Below are positions 1 to 8,729 of a stretch of DNA of 40,221 nucleotides, piece after piece. The DNA is taken from assembly GCF_019748365.1 (NCBI RefSeq), contig NZ_JAIEPN010000074.1:1-40221 (forward strand), in the 5' to 3' direction. The notes under the pieces were generated by a model. That model was given only the letters and a program-made list of their open reading frames with translations. It searched no databases and was not told where the DNA came from. The stretch comes from Novosphingobium sp. GTDB taxonomy: Bacteria > Pseudomonadota > Alphaproteobacteria > Sphingomonadales > Sphingomonadaceae. Made by a program: the position numbers and the translations under genes. Position 1 is the first letter of the stretch. Each line of letters begins with the position of its first letter.

Positions 1-1
1 G

Positions 2-586
2 CCCCCGCCGCAGGCCCGGCCCGCCCCGCAGCCGAAGCCGGTTCCCGCGCCGCAGCCGCGCGCCGTGCCGGCACCGCCGCCCAAGCCCGTTGCCAAACCA
101 GCGCCTCCGAAACCCGCTGCCGCACCGGCGGCTCCGGCAGATCAGCGCCTGCGGCGGCGTCCTGATGCGCCAACCGGGGCAAGCCGGATCGGCAACGATT
201 TCCTGAGCGGGATTGCAGGATCGAACAAGCCGGGTGCCGCGACCACGCCGCCGGCCGCCACGTTCGGGCCCGAAGTTGCCGCTTCGCTGGTCAGCGGCAT
301 CTCGCGCCAGATCAAGCCGCACTGGACCGCGCCGCAGGGCGTCGATGCCGACAAGCTGGTCACGGTGCTTTCGTGGAATCTCAATCCCGATGGAAGCCTT
401 GCCGGGCGGCCGGTGGTAGTCTCCCAGTCGGGCATTACCGACTCCAACCGCGCGCAGGCGCAGCGCCACGCTGAACAGGCAATCCGTGCCGTGTTACTGG
501 CGGCGCCGTTCAACCTGCCTGCCCCCTATTATGCCAAGTGGAAACGCATCGCGAGTTTCCGGTTTGACAGGAAGTTGTCGCAATGA
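2..586 (+). CDS. tolA: TolA, cell-envelope energy-transducing protein (5' end missing)
   Basis: The reading frame is open from the first complete codon at base 2, so the N-terminal membrane anchor and much of the linker lie outside the window. The visible part starts with a proline/alanine-rich stretch with many PKP-type repeats, as expected for the periplasm-spanning linker of TolA/TonB proteins. It ends in a compact domain of about 100 residues (IKPHW, then a conserved FNLPAPYYAKW) that resembles the TolA/TonB C-terminal domain. TolA links TolQR in the inner membrane to TolB and Pal. Its stop codon overlaps the tolB start by 4 bp (ATGA), which together with the following tolB and pal fixes the identity. 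TonB-like naming is the main alternative. Confidence 0.85.
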   Translation, partial: PPPQARPAPQPKPVPAPQPRAVPAPPPKPVAKPAPPKPAAAPAAPADQRLRRRPDAPTGASRIGNDFLSGIAGSNKPGAATTPPAATFGPEVAASLVSGISRQIKPHWTAPQGVDADKLVTVLSWNLNPDGSLAGRPVVVSQSGITDSNRAQAQRHAEQAIRAVLLAAPFNLPAPYYAKWKRIASFRFDRKLSQ

Positions 587-1989
587 AGCCTGCTTTTGCC
601 GCCTTTCTGACCTCGCTCGCGCTCGCTGCGCTTGCCGTTCCGGTGTCCGCGCAGCAGGCGGCGCCTGCCAAGCCTGATCCGGCGCCTACGGCGTCCGCAT
701 CGGCGGCGGCCCCTGCGGATGACGGTCTGACCGGTTCCGTCACCGACGACAGCGCTTGGCAAGACCTTGGCATCGCGATCCCGACGTTCCCCACCAACGC
801 TATGGTGCCGACCGCCGCCGATGGCGGGAATACCGAGGCGCTGGGTCGCAATCTGGCGCGGGTGATCTACGGCGATCTCAAGAACAACGGGCTGTTCAAG
901 CCGGTCGGCCCCGATGCGCTGCCGGCGATAAGCTATGGCGAGGTGGCCGCGCCCGCATTTCCGAACTGGCGCGCGCGTTCGGCGGAAATGCTGGTGCAGG
1001 GCTTCGTGAAAGCGGGCGCCGATGGGCGGCTGACGGTGGGCTGCTACCTCTATGACGTGGCGCTCGGCAGCGAACTGGCACGGCAGGGCTATGTGGTGAA
1101 GCCCGAGGAATGGCGGCGCGCGGCGCACAAGTGCGCGGACATGGTCTATTCGCGGCTTTCGGGGGAAAGCCCGTTCTTCGACAGCAAGATCGCCTATATT
1201 GCCGAGACGGGGCCGAAGGATCATCGCCGCAAGCAGCTGGCGATCATGGATTCGGACGGGGCCAACCACCGCTTCATCACCAACGGGCAGGCGACCGCGC
1301 TGACGCCGCGCTATTCGCCCGATTACAGCAAGATCGCCTACCTCAGTTTCCTCAACGGCACGCCGCGCATCTATGTCTACGACATCGGCACCGGGCAGCA
1401 GCGACTGGTGACCGAGGGCAAGGGGCCGACCTTCGCGCCGCGCTGGTCGCCCGATGGCAAGTACATCCTCTATTCGATGGCGATTGCCGGGAACACCGAC
1501 ATCTACCGCGTGCCTGCGACAGGCGGCGAATCGGTGAGGCTCACGGATACGCCGGGGATCAATGTGGGCGGCAGCTATTCGCCAGATGGCAGCAAGATCG
1601 TGTTCGAGAGCGATCGCTCGGGCAGCCAGCAGATCTATGTCATGAATGCGGATGGCACGAACCAGAAGCGCATCAGCTTCTTCGGCGGCCGCTCGGCAAC
1701 GCCTGAATGGAGCCCGCGCGGCGATCAGATCGCCTTTACGCACATCGCGGGCAATTTGCGCATTGCGGTGATGAACCCGTCCGGCGGGGAGATGCGCTAT
1801 CTGACGGACAGCTGGCAGGACGAGGCGCCGACCTGGTCGCCCAATGGCCGCATCGTGCAGTTCTTCCGTACCGCGAAGACCAGCGGCAAGACTTCGATCT
1901 GGCAGGTGGACCTCACCGGACGCAACGAGCGGCGGCTGAATACGCCGGTGGATGCGTCCGATCCCGCCTGGGGGCCGGTGCTGCCGTAA
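583..1989 (+). CDS. tolB: TolB, periplasmic Tol-Pal beta-propeller protein
   Basis: The 468-aa product begins with a clear Sec signal peptide (MKP, then an Ala/Leu-rich core, cleavage near VSAQ at residues 20-24). An N-terminal TolB domain follows (about residues 45-165). Then come five or more PD40-type repeats with the recurring pattern PxWSPDGxxI (for example FAPRWSPDGKYI and TPEWSPRGDQI), which build the six-bladed propeller. TolB binds Pal and other outer-membrane partners during envelope constriction at division. Length is normal once the roughly 35-residue low-complexity linker after the signal peptide is allowed for. The start overlaps the tolA stop by 4 bp, indicating translational coupling. 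Confidence 0.96.
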   Translation: MKPAFAAFLTSLALAALAVPVSAQQAAPAKPDPAPTASASAAAPADDGLTGSVTDDSAWQDLGIAIPTFPTNAMVPTAADGGNTEALGRNLARVIYGDLKNNGLFKPVGPDALPAISYGEVAAPAFPNWRARSAEMLVQGFVKAGADGRLTVGCYLYDVALGSELARQGYVVKPEEWRRAAHKCADMVYSRLSGESPFFDSKIAYIAETGPKDHRRKQLAIMDSDGANHRFITNGQATALTPRYSPDYSKIAYLSFLNGTPRIYVYDIGTGQQRLVTEGKGPTFAPRWSPDGKYILYSMAIAGNTDIYRVPATGGESVRLTDTPGINVGGSYSPDGSKIVFESDRSGSQQIYVMNADGTNQKRISFFGGRSATPEWSPRGDQIAFTHIAGNLRIAVMNPSGGEMRYLTDSWQDEAPTWSPNGRIVQFFRTAKTSGKTSIWQVDLTGRNERRLNTPVDASDPAWGPVLP

Positions 1990-2064
1990 ACCGGTTCCAA
2001 AACTGTTTGCCGATTCGCCTTGTGCGATGCACTCTGCAGCTGATTTATCTGAGGAGATCCGTCC

Positions 2065-2583
2065 GTGAACCGCAAGATTATAACCGCCCTGCTGCTCACC
2101 TCCGGCCTTGCGCTTGCGGGTTGCGCCTCCAAGCCCAAGGAGCTGCCGCCGCAGCCGAGCGGCGCGACGACCACGACGACGACGCCGCCGCCGCCGGTGA
2201 GCCAGCCGACGGGGCCGGTGCCGGGCAGCCAGGCCGATTTCCTCGCCTCGGTGCTGGGTGACACGATCCTGTTCGACACCGACCGCTACAATATCGACAG
2301 CGAGGATCAGGGCATCCTGCAGAGCCAGGCGCAGTGGCTGGGGCGCTATCCGGGCAAGCGCGTGACCATCGAGGGCCACTGCGACGAGCGCGGCACGCGT
2401 GACTACAACCTTGCGCTGGGCGAGCGCCGCGCCAATGCGGCAAAGAATTATCTCGTCAGCCTCGGTATTGATGCTTCGCGCATCACCACGGTGAGCTATG
2501 GCAAGGAGCGCCCGGTGGCGCTCGGTTCGGACGAGGCAAGCTGGGCCAAGAACCGCCGTGCGGTGACGATCACCGTACAGTGA
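2065..2583 (+). CDS. pal: Pal, peptidoglycan-associated outer-membrane lipoprotein
   Basis: The 172-aa lipoprotein starts at a GTG with a good ribosome-binding site (GAGGAG, 9 nt upstream). The signal peptide ends in the lipobox LAGC, with the lipidated cysteine at residue 20. A Thr/Pro-rich linker (about residues 33-55) leads to an OmpA-like peptidoglycan-binding domain (about residues 65-172). That domain carries the family motif [11 protein letters not shown] (101-111), followed by NLALGERRA, the helix that contacts diaminopimelate. Pal anchors the outer membrane to the cell wall and is the partner of TolB, encoded 75 bp upstream; nothing notable is seen in that gap. Confidence 0.96.
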   Translation: MNRKIITALLLTSGLALAGCASKPKELPPQPSGATTTTTTPPPPVSQPTGPVPGSQADFLASVLGDTILFDTDRYNIDSEDQGILQSQAQWLGRYPGKRVTIEGHCDERGTRDYNLALGERRANAAKNYLVSLGIDASRITTVSYGKERPVALGSDEASWAKNRRAVTITVQ

Positions 2584-2603
2584 TAAAGGACTAGGCCACT
2601 TCG

Positions 2604-3149
2604 ATGGCACGGCATGGCAGATCGGTTGACTGGGGCTTCCCTCGCTGGCGCGGCTATGAAGGCGCACGCGAGGCGGCCCCGGTGCGCCTGTGCGACCGTG
2701 CCGGCTGCGAGGAGAAGGGCGACCGGCCCGCGCCGAAATCGCCCAACAACCCCGACCGCTGGTATTTCTGCGAGCGCCATGCCGCCGAATACAACGCCGG
2801 GTGGAACTACTTCGAAGGGCTCGACAAGGAAGAGGCCGAGCTGCGCGAGAAGGCCGAGCGCGGCGAAGCTTCAGGCTATGCGCAATCGGCCTACCAGAGC
2901 TGGGCCGGGCCGGGCGACGGCAGCCGCAGCCGCGACGAAATGCGTGCGCTGGAAGCCTTGGGGCTGGAAGTGGACGCCGATTTCGAGGCGATCCGCAAGG
3001 CGTGGCGCAGCCGTGCCAAGGAAGTCCACCCCGATGTGCGCCCCGGTGACAAAGAGGCGGCAGCCGAGTTCCTGAAGCTGCAGACCGCCTATGAAGTGCT
3101 GCGCGCGGCCGAAGAACGGCGCGAGTGGAAGGGGCCGGACGGGGGCTGA
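2604..3149 (+). CDS. J-domain (DnaJ-like) protein with Cys/His cluster
   Basis: The 181-aa protein has a C-terminal J domain (about residues 115-177) with the invariant HPD at 142-144, so it probably stimulates the ATPase of a DnaK-type Hsp70. There is no Gly/Phe region and no DnaJ zinc finger, so it is not DnaJ itself. The N-terminal half has Cys30, Cys35, Cys56 and His59 (C-x4-C ... C-x2-H). This could bind a metal, but that is inference. The gene starts 20 nt after pal and may share its transcript. Comparable J-domain proteins of this size are common in sphingomonads; the client is unknown. Confidence 0.85.
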   Translation: MARHGRSVDWGFPRWRGYEGAREAAPVRLCDRAGCEEKGDRPAPKSPNNPDRWYFCERHAAEYNAGWNYFEGLDKEEAELREKAERGEASGYAQSAYQSWAGPGDGSRSRDEMRALEALGLEVDADFEAIRKAWRSRAKEVHPDVRPGDKEAAAEFLKLQTAYEVLRAAEERREWKGPDGG

Positions 3150-3192
3150 GGGGCGGCGCTATGTGTCTCGCCTTCGCTCGACACCAACGGGG

Positions 3193-4386
3193 TTAGGGTT
3201 GCCCCAGTTCCTCGCCTAGAATTTCGTTGATCCTCGCGTCATCCGGGAAACCTTCGCTGACCCAGCGCGCTTCGACGGCGCGGAGGAGGCGGGCGACTTC
3301 GGGGCCTGCGCCGATGCCGCGCGCGACGATCGTGCCGCCCTTCAGCGGGAACTGCGGGATATCCCAATTCGTGAGCGGCGCGATATCGCCGCCGGTGATC
3401 AGCAGGCGATCCAGCGCGGCTTCGCGGCCCACCTTGTAGGCCAGCGGGCGGATGGCGTCCTCAGGCCCATGGCCCGCAGCCGGGCGCGCGGCGACGAGGG
3501 CGAGGTGCTTGCGCTGGGCGATCGAGAGCCTGAGGCGCGCACCGATCTGTTCGGCGGCCACGGGATCGGCGGGGAGCAATGCGGCGAGGCGGCGCAGGGG
3601 TTCGGGCGCGATGCCGTGCGCGCTTTCGGCAGCGATCAGCGGGGGAAGCGCGGCGGGATCGGCTTCGGGGAGGATCACTGCCACCACACCGAGCTCAGCC
3701 ATGCGTGCCACAGTCGGCGCGGGATCGGGCAGCGCCAGCAGCATGAGCAGTTCGCTGGCGATGCGTTCGCGCGAAAGGCCCTTGAGCCCGGGGGCAAGCG
3801 CGCTGCACGCGGCTTCGGCAGCCGCATCGGCAGGGAGCGAGCCGAAGCGGGCCTGAAAGCGGAAGTACCTGAGGATGCGCAGGTAATCCTCGCGAATGCG
3901 CTGTTCGGGATCGCCGATGAAGCGCAGGCGGCGCGTGGCAAGATCGGCCAGGCCGCCGAAGTAATCGTGGACTGTGAGGCCCTTCGGATCGGCATAGAGC
4001 GCGTTGATCGTGAAATCGCGGCGGGCCGCGTCTTCGGCCCATTCCTGCGAAAAGGCCACCGTGGCGTGGCGGCCGTCGGTGGAGACGTCGCGGCGCAGGG
4101 TGGTGATCTCGACCGGGCCGCTGGCGAGCACGGCGGTGACAGTGCCGTGGGCAAGCCCGGTGGGGACGCTGCGGATGCCGGCGGCGGTGAGGCGCGCGAT
4201 CACCGCGGGCGGCTCGAGCGGAGTGGCCATGTCGATGTCCTTCACCGCGAGGCCCAGCAGCGTATCGCGCACCGCGCCGCCGACATAGCGGACGAGGCCC
4301 TCGCCCGCCGGATCCAGCGCGGCGACGAGTGCGGCAAGATCATCGCGCTGCGTCCACTCGGCAGCGGGCAGGACAGTCTCAGTCAT
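3193..4386 (-). CDS. CCA tRNA nucleotidyltransferase (class II)
   Basis: The 397-aa enzyme belongs to the class II nucleotidyltransferases that add or repair the 3' CCA of tRNAs. The catalytic head shows GGAVRD (36-41) and the metal-binding DxD as DID (50-52), then RRDFTINAL (122-130) and the IREDYLRILRYFRF segment (about 164-177) typical of the neck. The ATG at 4386 overlaps the upstream NUDIX stop by 8 bp. The frame stays open about 90 codons further upstream, but that stretch is antisense-like and unconserved in appearance, so the internal ATG is preferred. A poly(A) polymerase is the usual confusion; the length and the lack of a long C-terminal tail favour CCA addition. Confidence 0.93.
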   Translation of the reverse strand: MTETVLPAAEWTQRDDLAALVAALDPAGEGLVRYVGGAVRDTLLGLAVKDIDMATPLEPPAVIARLTAAGIRSVPTGLAHGTVTAVLASGPVEITTLRRDVSTDGRHATVAFSQEWAEDAARRDFTINALYADPKGLTVHDYFGGLADLATRRLRFIGDPEQRIREDYLRILRYFRFQARFGSLPADAAAEAACSALAPGLKGLSRERIASELLMLLALPDPAPTVARMAELGVVAVILPEADPAALPPLIAAESAHGIAPEPLRRLAALLPADPVAAEQIGARLRLSIAQRKHLALVAARPAAGHGPEDAIRPLAYKVGREAALDRLLITGGDIAPLTNWDIPQFPLKGGTIVARGIGAGPEVARLLRAVEARWVSEGFPDDARINEILGEELGQP

Positions 4387-4981
4387 GCCAGCGAATCCGC
4401 TGCGAGAGATTGGCGATGATCCCGGCGGTGACACCCCAGATGCGGTGCTCGTTCCACTGGATATCGATATAGCTGCCGCGGCGCCCCGCCCATTCGCTTT
4501 CCCGCCGCACATGGTTGGCGGGATCGAGCACGAAGCCGAGCGGCGGCTCGAACCAGCCGGCCACTTCGGCAGGGTTGGGCCGGATGGCGAGGTCTGGCGG
4601 GACCATCGCGAGGACCGGGGTGATATCGTAGCCGGTGCCGGTGCGGTACTGGTCACTCGCGCCGATTACATCGACAAGCGCGGGATCGATGCCGAGCTCC
4701 TCGTTCGCTTCGCGCAGCGCGGCTTCGATGGGCGTTTCGCCCGCATCGAGCTTGCCGCCCGGGAACGCGGCTTGCCCGGGATGCGCGCGCATGTGCGAGG
4801 GGCGGTGGATGAGGAGGACGCCGGGGCCTTCCGGATGGTCCGGGCGGTCGGTTACCGCGATCAGCACGGCGGCGGGGCGCAAGGGCGTATCGGGGAGCGG
4901 GCGCCAGTCCTCGTAGGCTGGCGGCACCGGTTCGGCGTGGCCGATGTCGAACAGGCGGGCGAGGTGCGCGCGCAGGTTCAT
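4379..4981 (-). CDS. NUDIX hydrolase, CoA pyrophosphatase-like (NudL/YeaB type)
   Basis: The 200-aa protein contains a full NUDIX box: Gly76, Glu82, then REANEELG (90-97), matching G-x5-E-x7-REU-x-EE-x-G. Directly before it is LLIHRPSHMRAHPGQAAFPGG, cut by the NUDIX glycine pair. This matches the extra LLxxRS...R...GQxxFPGG motif of the CoA-diphosphatase subfamily (family knowledge), so the likely reaction is cleavage of CoA or an acyl-CoA to phosphopantetheine and ADP. It lies between DUF1285 (4-bp overlap) and the CCA-adding enzyme (8-bp overlap), so the three are almost certainly one operon. The exact substrate is inferred. Confidence 0.9.
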   Translation of the reverse strand: MNLRAHLARLFDIGHAEPVPPAYEDWRPLPDTPLRPAAVLIAVTDRPDHPEGPGVLLIHRPSHMRAHPGQAAFPGGKLDAGETPIEAALREANEELGIDPALVDVIGASDQYRTGTGYDITPVLAMVPPDLAIRPNPAEVAGWFEPPLGFVLDPANHVRRESEWAGRRGSYIDIQWNEHRIWGVTAGIIANLSQRIRWHD

Positions 4982-5547
4982 GCAGGGAGCAGGCCGAAGC
5001 GCGCGCCCTGGCTTTCGACCGCGAGGGCATCGGGTTCGGACAGAGTCAGCGCGTGGTCGATCAATTGGCCGTAAGTGCTGCGGTTGAGCCGCGCCTCGGT
5101 GCCGTGGCGCACGGCGAGGTAGTAGGCCGGGACGTCTGCAGTGCCGCGCACGTGCAGCGGGTGATCGGGGCCGGTGATGACAACGTCATCGGTGTTGAGG
5201 CGGAAGGCGATGACCGGGCGGCCTGCGTCATCATGGCGCACGTCCATGTCAGTGGCGATGAAGGCAGCGTCGTCGACCGCGATGGCGAGCTTTTCGGTCG
5301 GGGTGACGAGCCAGTGCTGGCCATCCGCACCGCGCGTGAGGAGCGAGGAGAAGGCGCGGACCATGGCGGGGCGGGTGATCCGGCCGCCTTGGTGGAACCA
5401 TGTGCCATCGGCGGCGATGCGCATATGGCTTTCGCCGGTGCGGGCGGGGGTCCATGTCTCGACCGCAGGCAAGCGGCGCGCAGAGACGGCCTCGGCCAGT
5501 TCGGCGAGGGACAGGGCAGCTAGTTCGGCAGGTGGTTCAAATGGCAC
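4978..5547 (-). CDS. DUF1285 family protein
   Basis: The 189-aa protein matches what I know of the DUF1285 family: a W-x-P segment near residue 32, then a block with GTWFHQGGRI, TRPAMVRAFSSLL and EKLAIAVDDAAF, and a later VRGTADVPAYY. It is soluble, with no signal peptide or membrane segment. The start is a GTG at 5547. The stop overlaps the NUDIX start by 4 bp, and the order DUF1285-NUDIX-CCA-adding enzyme is one I recognise from other alphaproteobacteria. No biochemical role is established to my knowledge. Confidence 0.85.
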   Translation of the reverse strand: MPFEPPAELAALSLAELAEAVSARRLPAVETWTPARTGESHMRIAADGTWFHQGGRITRPAMVRAFSSLLTRGADGQHWLVTPTEKLAIAVDDAAFIATDMDVRHDDAGRPVIAFRLNTDDVVITGPDHPLHVRGTADVPAYYLAVRHGTEARLNRSTYGQLIDHALTLSEPDALAVESQGARFGLLPA

Positions 5548-5569
5548 GCGTTCGCGATGCCAGATCAGA

Positions 5570-6079
5570 TCAGCCGCGCCAAGGGCCGAGCATGCCCTCT
5601 GTGGGCAGGACGGCGGGATTGGCGGTGCGGCAGAGCAGGCGCGCCGGGTCCCATGGTCCGGGCAGCTTCCACCCGCCGGTGTGCGCGGCAGAAAAGCCGA
5701 AGAAGCGGCCGTAGTAATCGAGATCGCCGATCATCACCTGCGGCAGCGGCGCGCGCGGATCGATGGCGGTGAGGCTGGCGGTGACGAGGGCCTTGCCATA
5801 GCCCTGCCCCTGCAGGCCGGGCAGCACGGCGACCGGGCCGACCATGATCATCGGATGCGCGCGTCCATTGGGATCATTGAGCGCCACCGGCCAGCACTGG
5901 ATCGTGCCGGCGATATGCTCGCCTTCATCGAGCGCGGCGAAGGAGAGGCCGGGGAGCCAATCGGTCCCTTCACGCACCTTGTAGGCCGTGCGCGCGAAGC
6001 GGTCCGGCCCGAAGGCGGCATCGAGCACGTCCTCGATCAGCGCGGGATCGATATCGGCAAGCGGGATCAGCGTGGCCAA
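5570..6079 (-). CDS. GNAT family N-acetyltransferase
   Basis: The product (169 aa from the proposed start) has a GNAT fold signature: a beta strand ending VGPVAVLPGLQGQGYGKAL, containing the Q-x-x-G-x-G acetyl-CoA pyrophosphate loop, followed by DYYGRFFGF, typical of motif B in YhbS-type acetyltransferases. No ATG or GTG exists between the upstream stop (6153) and the conserved start of the domain. The TTG at 6079 (giving MATLIPLADI) is therefore the best start, although no clear ribosome-binding site precedes it. The gene lies 73 bp after the permease-protease gene and 22 bp before DUF1285, so it is likely in the same transcript. Substrate unknown. Confidence 0.8.
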   Translation of the reverse strand: MATLIPLADIDPALIEDVLDAAFGPDRFARTAYKVREGTDWLPGLSFAALDEGEHIAGTIQCWPVALNDPNGRAHPMIMVGPVAVLPGLQGQGYGKALVTASLTAIDPRAPLPQVMIGDLDYYGRFFGFSAAHTGGWKLPGPWDPARLLCRTANPAVLPTEGMLGPWRG

Positions 6080-6152
6080 GGCTTGAGTGGCTTTCGGGTG
6101 GAAGGCGGAAGGCGCGCCGATAGCGGGCGAGGGGGCCGGGGGCAAGCTTCTG

Positions 6153-8729
6153 TCAGGTGGTGAACACCACCACCGTGTTGTAGGCCATGTGGAGCACCAC
6201 CGCCGGGGCGAGCCGGCCGGTGCGCTTGAACATGAAGCAATTGAGCGCGCCGAGCAGGCCGACCGGGAGCCACGCCAGCGGCGGATGATAGATCGCGAAG
6301 AAGGCGGCGGCGGCAAACACCGCCTTCCCGCCGCCCCATTGCCGATCGAGCGCGCGGTAGAGCAGGCCGCGGAAGAGATATTCCTCGGCAAAGGGTGCGC
6401 AGAAGATCGCGATGAAGGCATAGCTGAAGCGCAGCGGCGGGTTTGCGGCAAACTGGGCGTGGGTGGCCGCGATCTGCTGTGCGAACGGAGGAAACATCGC
6501 AAGCGCGTGGAGATAGACCCAGGCAAAGCCGCCGAGAAGCAGGCCGAGCGCGAGGCCCTCTGCCAACGCTCGCCCGTGATGGCGCAGGAGGTTCCACAGC
6601 GTCTCCCACGGTGCGGCGAACATGGGCACGGCCTGCGTGGGCGGGGGAGACCACAGCCATGCAGCCGCCGGGTGCATGCCGCGATCATCGAGGACCCGCG
6701 CTGTCACGATCGAGACGAGCACGGCGCTGGCCGAATAGCCGACCGCCATTGCCAGCGGCAGATTTTCACGCCCGCCGAAGCCCACGACGCAGGCGGCAAT
6801 CATCGAGGACAGTTCCAGCATCGCGCTGACCGCGATCATGGCGTGCATCAGGGTGGGCGGCGGCGGCAGCTTTTCCGACCACGGATCATAGAGATAGGGC
6901 AGGCGCGCGCGGAAGTTTTCCCACATCGCGGCGGCGGTGACCCATGAATAGACGATGCCGACGATGGCGAGCGACCAGACTTGCGTGGATATGCCGATGG
7001 CGAACGTCAGCATGCCGAGCTGCGCGGCCCAGCGCCGTCCGGAAGGGATCGGCTGCGCTTCGCCCGATTCCGAAACGACGGTGACCAGCGTGACGGCCTT
7101 TTCGGCCATGCTGCGGGCGAAGAGATACCAGCCCGCGCCGACCAGCGCGATCTTCCACCAGGCCTGCGGGAACAGGGCGCAGCCAATCAGCAGGACCACC
7201 GCGACCAGCAGTGTCGCGATCAGCGACCACAGCCAGGCCTTGGCCTTGAGCATGCTTTCCATCCCCTGCGGCCAGGTCAGCGCGATCCACAGCGCGGCGC
7301 CTTCGGAAACGAGGGACTTGGGGCCCAGAACCCAGAGCATGTAGGTGCCAAGCGCGATGGCGGCGCCTGCGAGCAGGTTCCATGATTCGGTCGCGTAGCG
7401 CAGCACGCCGCGCAGCTGGAACATCTCGTAGGCCGCGATCGTCAGCGGGATGAGGATCGTCTGCACGATGGCGCTGCGATCGCGCAGGAACCAAAGCATT
7501 TCCTTGCGGTAGAGCGGCTGGCGGCCGAAGCGCACTGGCCTTGCGGGCGAGTTCGCCACCGTTTCCGCCGCGAAGGCGCCGGAAAGGCCGTTGCGGAGCG
7601 AGCGCACGCTGAACCAGACCGCAAAGCCCAGCATGGCTGCCGCGAGCAGCCAGCCGAAGATCACGGCGCGCAGGAAGGATTGGCCGCCCGCGCCATCGAA
7701 GCCGAGGAACAGGCCAAGCAGCGGGGCGGGCAGGCGGGCGAGGAAGGCAAGCTGGCCGGCGAAATGCGCGATGACCCATTCGCCCACGACCAATCCGATA
7801 ATCGGGCCGATAGTGCCGACAAAGCCGAACCAGCTGACAAGCCCGATCACGCCGCCGCGGGTGCGCGGGGACAGACGCAGCAAGGCGCCGATCTCCAGCG
7901 CCTTGCCGAGGCAGCCCGCCGCCACGCTGATCGGCACGCCGACAAGCGCGAAGGCAGCCAGGCCATAGAGCGGGTCGTAGGCGATCATGAACAGGCCGCC
8001 GGCGAAGAGGGGAGCCGTCCAGTAGGCAGGGTTGGTTGCCAGCGGTGCCAGCATTTCGGCAAGGAACACCGCGCGCGGCTGGACCGGGTGGGAAAACAGC
8101 CATTCCCACATCGGATGACGCCGCCGCTGCAGATCGAGTTCGAGCCCTTCGCCCTGGCAGACCAGCGTGACCAGCCACAGCAGCAGGAGGATCGAGCCGA
8201 CAAAGGCCGGAATCGGCGTGGCAAGCCCCTGCGGCTTCAGGCCATGCTCCACGTCATCGGCCGTGACGAGGGTGCGGCTGCCCGATGCGGTCACCACCGC
8301 GCGCAACTTCGCGGCGACCGCCTTCCGGTCCAGGCCGCTGCGATCGGACGCGATCTCGCGCGCTTCGTCGTCGATCGCCTCGGCGAGCGAATCGCTGCGA
8401 ACTTGCGGCGTCGCGAAATTGATCTGCTCCGCAGCTTTCACGCTGTCGATGAATGCGCTGCTGACGATCACGCGGCCCTGCCTTTCGGCCTCGGCATCCT
8501 GCCCGGCCTGCACGGCGATCCAGATCGAGGCGACCGCGCAGCCCTGGATGACGAGCCCGGCCAGAAAGACGAGCATGTTGCCGAAACTCGACCAGTCGAA
8601 GCCCTTGCCGTCGCTGCGCTGGCTCAGCAGTTCCTGCTGGCGCTTGCGGCGCCCCTCGGTCCGGCGGTGCGCGGAGGCGAGCAGCAGGCGGACGGTGCCC
8701 CAGGTGCCGGGGGGAGTGGCGGCGCTCAT
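6153..8729 (-). CDS. ABC-2 type permease fused to a CPBP (CAAX-type) intramembrane protease
   Basis: This 858-aa polytopic membrane protein joins two modules. Roughly the first 600 residues look like an ABC-2/NatB-type permease: a first membrane segment near residue 60, a large soluble loop, then many hydrophobic segments. The C-terminal 200 or so residues are a CPBP glutamic protease domain with EEYLFRG (Glu782, Glu783), FAIYH (His815) and HMAYN (His847, Asn851), the family's catalytic pattern. The ATG at 8729 overlaps the stop of the ABC ATPase gene by 4 bp, so the ATPase is its partner. Such fusions have been named in other bacteria (family knowledge). A peptide exporter with a built-in processing protease is my inference. 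Confidence 0.88.
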   Translation of the reverse strand: MSAATPPGTWGTVRLLLASAHRRTEGRRKRQQELLSQRSDGKGFDWSSFGNMLVFLAGLVIQGCAVASIWIAVQAGQDAEAERQGRVIVSSAFIDSVKAAEQINFATPQVRSDSLAEAIDDEAREIASDRSGLDRKAVAAKLRAVVTASGSRTLVTADDVEHGLKPQGLATPIPAFVGSILLLLWLVTLVCQGEGLELDLQRRRHPMWEWLFSHPVQPRAVFLAEMLAPLATNPAYWTAPLFAGGLFMIAYDPLYGLAAFALVGVPISVAAGCLGKALEIGALLRLSPRTRGGVIGLVSWFGFVGTIGPIIGLVVGEWVIAHFAGQLAFLARLPAPLLGLFLGFDGAGGQSFLRAVIFGWLLAAAMLGFAVWFSVRSLRNGLSGAFAAETVANSPARPVRFGRQPLYRKEMLWFLRDRSAIVQTILIPLTIAAYEMFQLRGVLRYATESWNLLAGAAIALGTYMLWVLGPKSLVSEGAALWIALTWPQGMESMLKAKAWLWSLIATLLVAVVLLIGCALFPQAWWKIALVGAGWYLFARSMAEKAVTLVTVVSESGEAQPIPSGRRWAAQLGMLTFAIGISTQVWSLAIVGIVYSWVTAAAMWENFRARLPYLYDPWSEKLPPPPTLMHAMIAVSAMLELSSMIAACVVGFGGRENLPLAMAVGYSASAVLVSIVTARVLDDRGMHPAAAWLWSPPPTQAVPMFAAPWETLWNLLRHHGRALAEGLALGLLLGGFAWVYLHALAMFPPFAQQIAATHAQFAANPPLRFSYAFIAIFCAPFAEEYLFRGLLYRALDRQWGGGKAVFAAAAFFAIYHPPLAWLPVGLLGALNCFMFKRTGRLAPAVVLHMAYNTVVVFTT

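Noticed and set aside
529..2667. Very long open frame on the minus strand opposite tolB and pal
   Set aside because: It is antisense to two certain genes, its translation is rich in Arg/His/Ala without domains, and such mirror frames are expected at this GC content. The same holds for long antisense frames opposite 12988-14607, 18303-20048, 24059-25447 and 28139-30415.
3150..3192. Bidirectional terminator between the J-domain and CCA-adding enzyme genes
   Set aside because: No stem longer than a few pairs and no T-run on either strand could be found.
4387..4656. N-terminal extension of the CCA-adding enzyme
   Set aside because: The extra 90 codons are a Ser/Pro/Arg-rich reading inside the NUDIX gene; the family start motif follows closely on the ATG at 4386.
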